Assembly: GCA_947178195.1 (NCBI GenBank)
Contig: CAMWXM010000010.1
Coordinates: forward strand, 1 to 23,525
Reading direction: 5' to 3'
Source of the DNA: an uncultured Ruminococcus sp.
GTDB taxonomy: Bacteria; Bacillota; Clostridia; Oscillospirales; Ruminococcaceae
Length of the DNA stretch: 23,525 bases
The notes under the pieces are model-generated. The model ran no database searches. It had not been told where the DNA came from and worked only from the letters and a program-made list of their open reading frames with translations. The position numbers and the translations under genes were made by a program. Below, in pieces: positions 6,775-13,718 of this stretch (the first letter of the stretch is position 1; every line of letters begins with the position of its first letter).

Positions 6775-7795
6775 TCATTGCAGCTGTTTTTTTAATTCTT
6801 GAAAGCAAGCCAAAGCACTTTGCAAATTTTCAATAATATCCTCTGCCAACTCATCTGGAGAAGGTAGACTGTCAAGATCAGCAAGCGACTTATCCTTAAT
6901 CCAGAAAATATCCAAACTTGTTTTATCTTGTTTTAGAATCTCCTCAACAGTAAATCTACGCCAACGTCCTTCCTGATTTGAATCGGAATATGTTTCGGTT
7001 CGTTCATGGCGATTTTCAGCATGATAGCAGGAAACAAAATCATCCAAATCGCTGTCTGTCATTGGTTTCTGCTTCAATGTGAAGTGAATATTGGTACGGA
7101 AATCATATATCCACACTTCTTTTGTTTGCATCTCAGCATTTGCCGGACGTTTATCAAAGAAAAGCACATTTGCCTTAACCCCCGGCTTGTAGAAGATTTC
7201 AGTTGGCAGTCTGAGGATGGTATGCAAATCTGTCGTCTGCAAAAGTTTTTTGCGGACAATTTCTCCTGCACCGCCCTCAAATAAGACATTATCCGGAACA
7301 ATGACCGCAGCTTTTCCGCTGGCTTTCAAAATGGTATTGATATGCTGTACAAAATTCAATTGCTTGTTAGAACTTGTTGTTCAGAAGTCCTGTCGGTTAT
7401 AGACAAGTTCATCACTTTCTTGTTCGCCTTCCTCGCTTGTCAATGTGATGGAAGATTTCTTTCCAAAGGGCGGATTTGTCAGAACATAATCAACCCGATA
7501 GCCGGGATCAGTCAGCAGTGCATCGCCCAATGTGACAGGAACATTTCCGTAGAATATCTGATTTTTCAGAAACGCATTTGCATCACGGTCAAGAGTGTAA
7601 TTCTTCGGATCAGTAATAAACGACTGGCAAGCGAGGAAAAAAAAACCGCTACCACAGGAGGTGTGAAATACTGTCCTGCTCCGCTTTTAACGTCCTCCGC
7701 ATTTTTCTGGAGCAGTCCCTCGTAAATTTCGCCCTTGACATCTGAGGACATAGACACCCATTTTTCCTTGTCAATAGTGCCTGTGCAACTCCTCT
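6775..7795 (-). pseudogene. hsdM: Broken type I methyltransferase subunit HsdM
   Basis: Pieces of the N6-adenine methyltransferase subunit of a type I restriction system are spread over two frames. In order: KWVSMSSDVKGEIYEGLLQK and SGAGQYFTPP (N-terminal part, about 7772-7660); a loss of about 25 residues before the SAM motif; CGSG-FFFLACQ in a new frame after an A9/T9 tract (7637-7645); the catalytic motif IV VDYVLTNPPFGKK (about 7450-7490); a TGA at 7381-7383 replacing an expected Trp in NRQDF-TTSSNK; then an intact C-terminal 194 codons (FVQHINTILKASGKAAVIVP to FQELKKQLQ) ending at 6775. The DPA half of motif I and the first 150 or so residues are gone. It is inactive on three counts. No hsdR is visible. 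Confidence 0.9.
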
Positions 7796-8460
7796 TTTCT
7801 TTTCTGATACAAGTCGGCGACCGTATGGTGAATTTGTAAAAGCACATAAATATTCAGGTATATAATATCAGTATCTGGGACAGCTATTAAAATATCAATG
7901 GCATTACACCCATCATATTTTTCATCAACAACACAAGCTGTTCCGGGATAGCCAGATCTAACAATCAAAACATCCCCGGTATGTACTTCACTTTTTTTAT
8001 TTTGTTTATGTCCATCACTTGTCAAATAAACCCAATCAGAATTATTGATTCTAAATTCACGAACATTTGTTGAACGAAAGGCTTTTATTCCACTATTCGC
8101 ATCAGTATAATACTGTGATGGCTTAATCACAATACCTACTTTTATTTCCTTACAAACATCTCGTATTGAATGAGTATCACTATGTGAAGCTATCTTATCA
8201 AACACTTCTTTTAATACTGCCTGCCGATACACCGTAAGTTGCTCCTTCATCTTTTTCAGCGTTTCAATATCGCTGTCAAGCTGCGAGAAAAGTTCTTCTA
8301 TTTTGGATACTATGCGTTCTTGTTTTTTCAAATCTGGAAGAAAAAAGGAGAAGTTTAAAATATATTCACGTTTTATGTTTGTGCCTTTACACTGCTGCTC
8401 AATATGAGTTCTAAAACTATTCAGACGAGTTTTTGAAAAACTGAATCCGTCTGAACTTTC
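7796..8460 (-). pseudogene. hsdS: Broken type I specificity subunit HsdS
   Basis: This carries the end of target recognition domain 1 (HIEQQCKGTNIKREYIL, FFLPDLKKQERIV), the central conserved helix (EELFSQLDSDIETLKKMKEQ, LTVYRQAVLKEVF) and most of domain 2 (VGIVIKPSQYYTDANSGIKA, VLIVRSGYPGTACVV). HsdS chooses the DNA sequence for a type I restriction-modification complex. The 5' end is cut near 8460 by the transposase fragment, and a frameshift near 7850 moves the last residues (FTNSPYGRRLVSEKKRGVAQ) into another frame. It is then joined directly to the middle of hsdM. Normal operons run M then S; here the S piece is upstream of the M piece, so this is a rearranged remnant. Confidence 0.85.
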
Positions 8461-8464
8461 GTCA

Positions 8465-9346
8465 TGCCTAATAAATTGGGTATCGGAAGAAAGAACAAAG
8501 TGTGGAACAGTAGCAATAGACGGAAAAACAATATGCGGAAGCGGAAATGATAAGCATAAAGCCTATCATGTTGTCAGTGCATTTGTTGCTGAAAATCAGC
8601 TTACTTTAGGTGAATTGGCGGTTGAGGAAAAGACGAACGAGATAACTGCGGTTCCTGAACTGCTTGATTTGATCGATGTTAAGGGAGATATAGTAACAGC
8701 TGACGCTATGAGTTGTCAAAAGAAAATCGTCGAAAAGATAATTGAGAAAAAGGCTGATTATACAATAGGCTTGAAGCAAAATCAACCTGCATTGTACAAG
8801 GATACAGAGGATTATTTTAATGATTTTTCCGCTGATATTCCTTCAAAAACAACGCTTGACAAGGGACATGGAAGGATAGAAAAAAGGGAGTATCAGCTTC
8901 TGACAGATCTGTCATGGCTGGAGCAGAAAAGCGATTGGAAAGGCTTAAATGCACTTGGCTGTGCAAGGTCAACGATAACAGAAAACGGCGAAACACATGA
9001 ATTTACAAGATATTTCATAACCTCGCTCACTGATCTTGACGAGTTTTCCGATTCAGTCAGAAAACATTGGTCGATTGAAAATCAGCTTCACTGGTGTCTT
9101 GATGTGATTTTTCGTGAAGATGCTTCGAGAGCAAGAAAAGATAACTCACCATTAGTTCTCAATATCCTGCGTAAAATCGCACTTAACCTTGTTTCGCAAG
9201 CTCAATATAAACGTATCAGTAAAAAGCGGCTGATGTTACGTGCTGCTCTTGAACCTACTCTTTTTCTCGACATCCTTTTTATCCATCTTCTGTTACTCCT
9301 CAAAAGTAAATGCTGTTGCCGTGGAAATTTCCTAAAAAAGCCTTGA
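8465..9346 (+). mobile_element. ISAs1-family transposase, N-terminally truncated
   Basis: The open frame carries the DDE transposase of the ISAs1 family (also seen as H-repeat-associated proteins): AIDGKTICGSGNDKHKAYHV with the first Asp near 8519, VTADAMSCQKKIVEKI with the second, and HWSIENQLHWCLDVIFREDA with the Glu. All three catalytic residues are present. The first 90-100 residues (N-terminal domain) are missing: recognisable homology begins near 8468 (LINWVSEERTKCG), where hsdS ends. The family's end is reached near LFLDILF (about 9275), and the last 20 codons look like read-through (LLLLLKSKCCCRGNF). No terminal inverted repeats or target duplication were found, so this is a dead element. 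Its stop codon lies inside the -35 box of the ffh operon promoter. Confidence 0.85.
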
Positions 9347-9371
9347 CAAGAGCGTAAAATAATGATATAAT
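9343..9371 (+). promoter_or_regulatory. Consensus sigma-A promoter of the ylxM-ffh operon
   Basis: TTGACA (9343-9348), a 17-bp spacer and TATAAT (9366-9371) match the sigma-A consensus at all twelve positions. Transcription would start near 9378, about 35 nt before ylxM. The -35 box overlaps the last codon and TGA stop (9344-9346) of the truncated transposase frame. Confidence 0.9.
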
Positions 9372-9412
9372 GTGTAAAGTGATTCGCCTTTACAGACTGA
9401 GAGGTAATTGAA

Positions 9413-9769
9413 ATGCCGGGAATGAAAAATCTTGATTTTGCTTTTCTGCTTGAAATGTACGGCTGTATGCTGACCGACAGGCAGAGAGAATTAATGGAGT
9501 TTTATTACTGGGAGGATATGTCGCTGGGAGAAGCAGCCGAATATCTGGGAATTACACGACAGGCTGTCAGAGACGGTATCAAGCGTGGGGAGCAGACATT
9601 GTCTTTATATGAACAAAAGCTGGCGATGGCTGAAAAAATTTCAAGATGTCGGGAAATATTCGATACTATAACAGAAATTTCAGATGAAAACAGCATCGGC
9701 GAATTCCCCTTTGAAAATATAAAAAAAATATACGAGCTTGCCAAAAGCGGCAGGGAATTGATCTCATAA
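9413..9769 (+). CDS. ylxM: YlxM/p13-like SRP-associated helix-turn-helix protein
   Basis: The 118-aa protein matches the YlxM family: an N-terminal helix with LLEMYGCMLTDRQRELMEFY, then a sigma70-region-4-like helix-turn-helix (LGEAAEYLGITRQAVRDGIK) and a C-terminal helix. Its gene is nearly always just upstream of ffh in Firmicutes, and the protein is thought to assist SRP GTPase function or assembly. Here ffh follows after 37 nt. The ATG at 9413 has a GAGAGG ribosome binding site. Family assignment is firm from both motif and position; its exact biochemical role is less settled. Confidence 0.88.
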   Translation: MPGMKNLDFAFLLEMYGCMLTDRQRELMEFYYWEDMSLGEAAEYLGITRQAVRDGIKRGEQTLSLYEQKLAMAEKISRCREIFDTITEISDENSIGEFPFENIKKIYELAKSGRELIS

Positions 9770-9806
9770 AAATACTGCGGTAATAACGCTGAAAGGAGAG
9801 CATACA

Positions 9807-11165
9807 ATGGCTTTTGAGGGTTTATCGGAAAAGCTTAACAATGTTTTTAAAAAACTCAGATCAAGAGGAAAGCTTAGTGAATCTGACATCAAAGAAGCTA
9901 TGAGGGAAGTCAAACTTGCTCTTCTGGAGGCTGACGTAAGCTATAAGGTCGTTAAGGATTTTGTGGCTAAGGCTTCAGAAAAAGCAGTTGGCAAGGAGGT
10001 TCTGGAAAGTCTTACGCCGGCACAGCAGGTAATAAAAATAGTAAAGGACGAGTTGTGCGAGCTTATGGGCGATTCAAATGCCCGTATCAACATGGCGTCA
10101 AAAGGACCTACCGTAATTATGATGTGCGGTTTGCAGGGTTCCGGTAAAACTACCCATTCCGCAAAGCTTGCCAAATACTTTAAAAAAGAGGGCCACAGAC
10201 CCTTGCTTGTGGCATGCGATATTTACAGACCGGCAGCTATTAATCAGCTGAAGGTCGTAGGTGAAAAGGCTGGCGTACAGGTATTTGAAATGGGACAGAT
10301 AAGCCCGGTGGTCATAGCAAAGCAGGCTATGGCACATGCCAAAGACTATGGCAACGATATCGTTATTCTCGATACTGCCGGAAGACTCCATATAGATACT
10401 GAGCTTATGAACGAGCTTAAAAATATCAAGTCGGAAGTAGATCCTGATGAAATAATGCTTGTGGTAGACGCTATGACTGGTCAGGACGCAGTAAATGTGG
10501 CAAAAGCTTTTGATGATGCACTGGGCATTAACAGCGTTCTTATGTCTAAGCTGGATTCTGATACAAGAGGCGGAGCGGCGCTTTCGGTGCTTGCTGTTAC
10601 AGGCAAGCCGATAAAGTTTGTGGGTATGGGCGAAAAGCTTGATGAATTTGAAAAATTCCACCCGGAGAGAATGGCTTCGAGAATCCTTGGCATGGGCGAT
10701 GTAATGACCCTTATAGAAAAGGCAGAGGATGCTTTCAGCCAGAAGGAAGCAGAACAGATGGCTAAAAAGCTTCAGGAAAATAAATTCGATATGACCGATC
10801 TGCTGGCACAGCTTCGCCAGATACAGAAAATGGGTTCTCTGAAATCTATTATATCCATGATTCCGGGAGTCGGCGATAAACTCAAAGACGTCGACGTTGA
10901 CGATAAACAGTTTGTTAGAATAGAAGCTATGATAACTTCTATGACAAAAGCCGAAAGAGCAAAGCCTTCCATCATTAACGCTCAGAGAAAGCGGAGAATC
11001 GCTGCCGGAAGCGGTACTAAGGTGGAGGATCTTAACAAGCTTCTGAAGCAATTTGAACAGATGCAGAAAATGATGAAGCAGCTTGGTGGAAAAGGCGCAA
11101 AAAATAAAAAAATGGCGAAAAGGCTTGCCGGAATGAATTTCGACAAATTTCCGCCTATGAAATAA
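9807..11165 (+). CDS. ffh: Signal recognition particle GTPase Ffh (SRP54)
   Basis: The 452-aa protein has the full NG-M architecture. The N domain helices (1-90) are followed by the GTPase G domain: P-loop GLQGSGKTTHSAKLA (108-122), CDIYRPAAINQL, DTAGRLH (189-195) and SKLD (247-250, where TKLD is usual). Then comes FVGMGEKLDEFEKFHPERMA. The methionine-rich M domain (about 300-430) includes SMIPGVGDKLK and INAQRKRRIAAGSGT, which bind SRP RNA and signal peptides, and a Met/Gln/Lys tail. Ffh targets ribosomes making membrane and secreted proteins to the FtsY receptor. The ATG at 9807 has AAGGAGAG upstream. Length and motifs are normal; the H in the P-loop (GKTTH) replaces the usual T and is a mild oddity. 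Confidence 0.98.
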   Translation: MAFEGLSEKLNNVFKKLRSRGKLSESDIKEAMREVKLALLEADVSYKVVKDFVAKASEKAVGKEVLESLTPAQQVIKIVKDELCELMGDSNARINMASKGPTVIMMCGLQGSGKTTHSAKLAKYFKKEGHRPLLVACDIYRPAAINQLKVVGEKAGVQVFEMGQISPVVIAKQAMAHAKDYGNDIVILDTAGRLHIDTELMNELKNIKSEVDPDEIMLVVDAMTGQDAVNVAKAFDDALGINSVLMSKLDSDTRGGAALSVLAVTGKPIKFVGMGEKLDEFEKFHPERMASRILGMGDVMTLIEKAEDAFSQKEAEQMAKKLQENKFDMTDLLAQLRQIQKMGSLKSIISMIPGVGDKLKDVDVDDKQFVRIEAMITSMTKAERAKPSIINAQRKRRIAAGSGTKVEDLNKLLKQFEQMQKMMKQLGGKGAKNKKMAKRLAGMNFDKFPPMK

Positions 11166-11221
11166 GCTGATTAGTGCAAGTATGCATTAACATACATTAT
11201 ATTTTGCCGGAGGTGAAAAAA

Positions 11222-11464
11222 ATGGCAGTTAAAATCAGACTCAGAAGAATGGGCGCTAAAAAAGCTCCTTTTTATCGTATAGTTGTTGCTGATTCAAGAT
11301 ATCCCAGAGATGGCAGATTTATCGAAGAAATCGGTTACTACGATCCTACAAAAGAACCTTCAGTAGTATCTGTTGACGGTGAAAAGGCTAAAAAATGGAT
11401 TGCTAATGGTGCTCAGCCAACTGATACCGTTAAATCTATTTTAAAGAAAAACGGCGTTCTTTAA
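11222..11464 (+). CDS. rpsP: 30S ribosomal protein bS16
   Basis: The 80-aa protein MAVKIRLRRMGAKKAPFYRI with DSRYPRDGRFIEEIGYYDP is unmistakably bS16, an assembly-organising protein of the small subunit. An upstream in-frame ATG at 11174 exists, but the correct start is 11222: it has an excellent GGAGGTG ribosome binding site and matches the conserved N terminus. It follows ffh by 56 nt, the usual Firmicutes order. Its TAA stop is embedded in the first bases of a palindromic repeat (11461-11491). Confidence 0.97.
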   Translation: MAVKIRLRRMGAKKAPFYRIVVADSRYPRDGRFIEEIGYYDPTKEPSVVSVDGEKAKKWIANGAQPTDTVKSILKKNGVL

Positions 11465-11491
11465 GGCGACAGCGCATTTGTGCGGCGCTTA
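11461..11491 (+). repeat. Palindromic repeat copy A, compact form
   Basis: TTAAGGCG (11461-11468), N4 ACAG, then CGCA fused to TTTGTGCG (11477-11484), N4 GCGC and TTA. It is the loop-less version of the family described at 13660-13712. It contains the rpsP stop codon. About 20 nt farther on, a second stem GGCAGGAGG/CCTCTTGCC (about 11513-11533) lies before the khpA ribosome binding site and could attenuate transcription. Confidence 0.6.
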
Positions 11492-11561
11492 TCTATTTTG
11501 AGGATGTTTGCGGCAGGAGGCTTCCTCTTGCCTTTGACAATCCTTTTTTGGAGGAAACCTG

Positions 11562-11795
11562 ATGAAAGAATTATTACATGCAATCGTAGAGGATCTTGTT
11601 GAAGATAAGTCCTCTATTAACATTACTGAGGACGCTCCCAATGAAGAGGGAGTCGTAGTTTTTCACCTGAATGTAGCTCCTGACGATATGGGCAGAGTTA
11701 TAGGAAAACAGGGAAGAATTGCTAAAGCTATACGCACTATTATGCGTGCAGGCGCAGCAAAAAACAATATGAAGGTTGCAGTTGAAATTGATTGA
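11562..11795 (+). CDS. khpA: KH-domain RNA-binding protein KhpA
   Basis: The 77-aa protein is a single KH domain with the GxxG loop in GRVIGKQGRIAKAIRTIM (residues about 46-63). KhpA (YlqC) binds RNA, usually together with KhpB/Jag, and influences cell elongation and division in Firmicutes. It follows rpsP in the conserved operon. The ATG at 11562 has a strong GGAGG ribosome binding site. Length and sequence are typical. Confidence 0.93.
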   Translation: MKELLHAIVEDLVEDKSSINITEDAPNEEGVVVFHLNVAPDDMGRVIGKQGRIAKAIRTIMRAGAAKNNMKVAVEID

Positions 11796-11805
11796 TCTTG
11801 TGAGG

Positions 11806-11844
11806 CTTGAATCGTTCCCCTGGAGAACTGGTTCAAGTCTTTTT
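11806..11844 (+). terminator. Stem-loop with T-tract between khpA and rimM
   Basis: CTTGAA (11806-11811) pairs with TTCAAG (11832-11837) and an inner GTTC pairs with GAAC around a 7-nt CCCTGGA loop, followed by TCTTTTT. It has the form of an intrinsic terminator or attenuator and could lower rimM-trmD expression relative to ffh-rpsP-khpA. Confidence 0.6.
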
Positions 11845-11861
11845 AAATGGAGGAAATATTA

Positions 11862-12368
11862 TTGGAAAAATTTCTTGAAGCAGGTAAAATCGTTAATATT
11901 CACGGTCTTAAAGGCGAGGTTAAAATCGTTCCGTGGAGCGACGACAATGATTTTATTTGTGAATTTGATACGATCTATTGCGGTAAAGATAAAAAGGTAT
12001 TTAAAATTGAAAATGCAAGAGTGCATAAAAATACCGTTCTTGTAAAGCTTGTCGGAATAGATACGCCGGAAGCCGCAAACCTTTTGAGAAACAATATTGT
12101 TTATATAGACAGAAACGAAGTTGAGCTTGAGGAAGGCTGCTTTTTTATTGCCGACCTTATAGGTCTTACGGTTAAAAATATTGATACGGGAGAGGAAATC
12201 GGAAAGGTCACTGATATTTTCCAGACCGGCGCAAACGATGTATATGAAGTAAAAAATAACGGCAAGGCATATTATATCCCTGGGATTCCGGACGTTATTA
12301 TTGAAACTGATATTGAAAAGGGCGTTATAGCTGTAAGACCGCTGGAGGGACTGCTTGATGAGGATTGA
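11862..12368 (+). CDS. rimM: 16S rRNA processing protein RimM
   Basis: RimM helps mature the 30S head and binds the bS19 region. The sequence has the N-terminal RimM domain (FLEAGKIVNIHGLKGEVKIV, then EAANLLRNNIVYIDRNEVEL) and the C-terminal PRC-barrel (GLTVKNIDTGEEIGKVTDIF, NDVYEV, IPGIPDVIIETDIEKGVIAV). I place the start at TTG 11862, because GGAGG at 11849-11853 gives it perfect 8-nt spacing, whereas the in-frame ATG at 11847 sits on top of that ribosome binding site and has none of its own. This gives 168 aa, normal for the family. It overlaps trmD by 11 nt. Confidence 0.93.
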   Translation: MEKFLEAGKIVNIHGLKGEVKIVPWSDDNDFICEFDTIYCGKDKKVFKIENARVHKNTVLVKLVGIDTPEAANLLRNNIVYIDRNEVELEEGCFFIADLIGLTVKNIDTGEEIGKVTDIFQTGANDVYEVKNNGKAYYIPGIPDVIIETDIEKGVIAVRPLEGLLDED

Positions 12369-13059
12369 TATTGCAACGCTGTTTCCTGAAATGTGCGAGG
12401 CGATACTCTCGGAAAGTATTGTGGGAAGAGCAAGAAAAAAAGGGGTTATTGAAATACACTGCCACCAGATAAGAGACTACACAAACGACAAGCACAGACG
12501 TGTTGATGATATACCCTATGGCGGCGGAATGGGTATGGTAATGCAGGCTGACCCAATTTATAACTGCTTTAAGGCAATTTGTGAACAATTGGACAAAAAG
12601 CCGCATACTATATACATGACCCCTAAGGGCACAGTTTTTACGCAGAAAAAAGCTGTTGAGCTTTCAGAAATGGGCAATTTACTTATTTTATGCGGTCATT
12701 ATGAAGGAGTTGACCAGCGTATTCTTGACAAGATAGTTGATGAGGAAATTTCTATTGGCGATTATGTACTGACAGGAGGAGAATTGCCGGCAGCCGTTCT
12801 GACAGACGCTGTGGCAAGAATGTGCAGCGGCGTACTATCAAGTGCGGAATGCTTTGAGGACGAAAGCCATTTTAACGGACTTTTGGAATATCCTCAGTAT
12901 ACCCGACCGGAAGTCTGGAAGGGAGAGGCAGTTCCGCCAGTGCTGCTTTCGGGTCATCATAAGAATATTTCTGATTGGAGACTTGAACAAAGCCTTCAGA
13001 TAACCAAGGAGAAGCGTCCTGATATGTACGAAAAATATGTGAAAAATGACAAAAATTAA
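12358..13059 (+). CDS. trmD: tRNA (guanine-N1)-methyltransferase TrmD
   Basis: TrmD methylates G37 of tRNAs, using SAM, to prevent frameshifting. The 233-aa protein starts MRIDIATLFPEMCEAILSES, has DDIPYGGGMGMVMQADPI, the SAM-binding trefoil-knot segment (LCGHYEGVDQRILD, GDYVLTGGELPAAVLTDAVA) and the C-terminal PPVLLSGHHKNISDWR. The ATG at 12358 is chosen over the TTG at 12355 because GGAGGG ends 8 nt before it and TrmD proteins begin with M-R/K-I. It overlaps rimM by 11 nt, implying coupled translation. A short stem at 13064-13079 without a T-run follows, so the operon end is not clearly marked. Confidence 0.97.
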   Translation: MRIDIATLFPEMCEAILSESIVGRARKKGVIEIHCHQIRDYTNDKHRRVDDIPYGGGMGMVMQADPIYNCFKAICEQLDKKPHTIYMTPKGTVFTQKKAVELSEMGNLLILCGHYEGVDQRILDKIVDEEISIGDYVLTGGELPAAVLTDAVARMCSGVLSSAECFEDESHFNGLLEYPQYTRPEVWKGEAVPPVLLSGHHKNISDWRLEQSLQITKEKRPDMYEKYVKNDKN

Positions 13060-13125
13060 GGGGCTTTGATTATTCAAAGTTCACACAAATTAATGTTGAA
13101 AATTGTTTACAGTGAATAACTTTAA

Positions 13126-13155
13126 TTGACATAAAAAAAAATTAGTTATTATAAA
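13126..13155 (+). promoter_or_regulatory. Possible distal promoter of ptsH
   Basis: TTGACA (13126-13131) followed by TATAAA (13150-13155, 18-bp spacer; TTATAA at 17 bp also fits). It would give a leader of roughly 180 nt to ptsH. It is AT-rich, so a chance match is possible. The 280-nt gap 13060-13340 holds this, the proximal promoter and nothing else I can name. Confidence 0.4.
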
Positions 13156-13238
13156 CAAATATTCGTCCGATAAAATTCTTAACATTAATCAAAGCGTAGA
13201 AATTTTGCCGGAATAGCCATTTTAGTATATTTTTCTCG

Positions 13239-13267
13239 TTGACTATATCGAAAATAGCTTGTATAAT
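13239..13267 (+). promoter_or_regulatory. Sigma-A promoter of ptsH
   Basis: TTGACT (13239-13244), 17-bp spacer, TATAAT (13262-13267). The start would be near 13274, leaving a leader of about 65 nt that contains a small self-complementary GGATTTT/AAAATCC and an AGGAGAG ribosome binding site. Confidence 0.85.
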
Positions 13268-13340
13268 TTATATTAGTAAAACAGATTATGCTATGCAAAA
13301 GGATTTTTAAAATCCACTATTAAAGATAGGAGAGATAATT

Positions 13341-13610
13341 ATGTTTGTTAAAGATGTTATGGTAAAAAATCAGGTTGGATTACATGCAAGACCGGCAACC
13401 TTCTTTATTCAGAAGGCTAACGAATTCAAATCCTCTATCTGGATTGAAAAGGAAGAACGCAGAGTTAATGCCAAGAGCCTTCTCGGTATTCTTTCTCTTG
13501 GAATCGTTGGCGGTACTGATATCCGTGTTATTGCTGATGGAACTGATGAACAGTCAGCCGTTGAAGCTCTTGTTGAATTGGTTGAAAGCGGATTCAGCAC
13601 GGAAAAATAA
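13341..13610 (+). CDS. ptsH: Phosphocarrier protein HPr
   Basis: The 89-aa protein has the HPr signature QVGLHARPATFF with the phosphorylatable His15, and RRVNAKSLLGILSLG with Ser46, the site of HPr kinase/phosphorylase. HPr relays phosphate from enzyme I to sugar transporters and, when Ser46 is phosphorylated, acts with CcpA in catabolite control. His15 rules out the Crh paralogue. The gene has its own promoter and terminator-like hairpin and stands apart from any ptsI, which is common in Ruminococcaceae-type genomes. The ATG at 13341 has a good ribosome binding site (AGGAGAG). Confidence 0.96.
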   Translation: MFVKDVMVKNQVGLHARPATFFIQKANEFKSSIWIEKEERRVNAKSLLGILSLGIVGGTDIRVIADGTDEQSAVEALVELVESGFSTEK

Positions 13611-13628
13611 ATGCATAATAAACTTTCA

Positions 13629-13654
13629 ATGGCGTTACGATTTTGTAACGCCAT
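13629..13654 (+). terminator. Perfect hairpin after ptsH
   Basis: ATGGCGTTAC (13629-13638) and GTAACGCCAT (13645-13654) form a perfect 10-bp stem with a GATTTT loop, 18 nt after the ptsH stop. There is no clear T-run, so the terminator call is moderate; it may act together with the palindromic repeat that follows. Confidence 0.55.
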
Positions 13655-13659
13655 TAAGC

Positions 13660-13712
13660 TTAGGGCAATGCCGCACAAAGCCTCAGAGAATCTTTGTGCG
13701 ATGCTGCCTTAA
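13660..13712 (+). repeat. Palindromic repeat copy B, complete form
   Basis: Left arm TTAGGGCA (13660-13667), N4 ATGC, CGCACAAAG (13672-13680); an 11-nt loop; right arm CTTTGTGCG (13692-13700), N4 ATGC, TGCCTTAA (13705-13712). The two outer and inner blocks pair, while the N4 blocks do not. It sits between the convergent ends of ptsH and spoIVB, 6 bp beyond the spoIVB stop codon, and probably folds in both transcripts. Confidence 0.75.
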
Positions 13713-13718
13713 TAATTA

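Noticed and set aside
7342..7725. 127-aa plus-strand frame
   Set aside because: Antisense to the hsdM remnant, whose NPPF motif and other conserved blocks explain the sequence.
10098..11051. 317-aa open frame antisense to ffh
   Set aside because: It lies wholly inside a clearly real gene, has low-complexity His/Ser/Phe-rich composition and no ribosome binding site; it is a shadow frame.
11174..11221. Upstream in-frame start for rpsP
   Set aside because: The ATG at 11222 has the ribosome binding site and the conserved bS16 N terminus.
13064..13079. Terminator after trmD
   Set aside because: A 6-bp stem CTTTGA/TCAAAG exists but is followed by no T-run, so I did not list it as a terminator.
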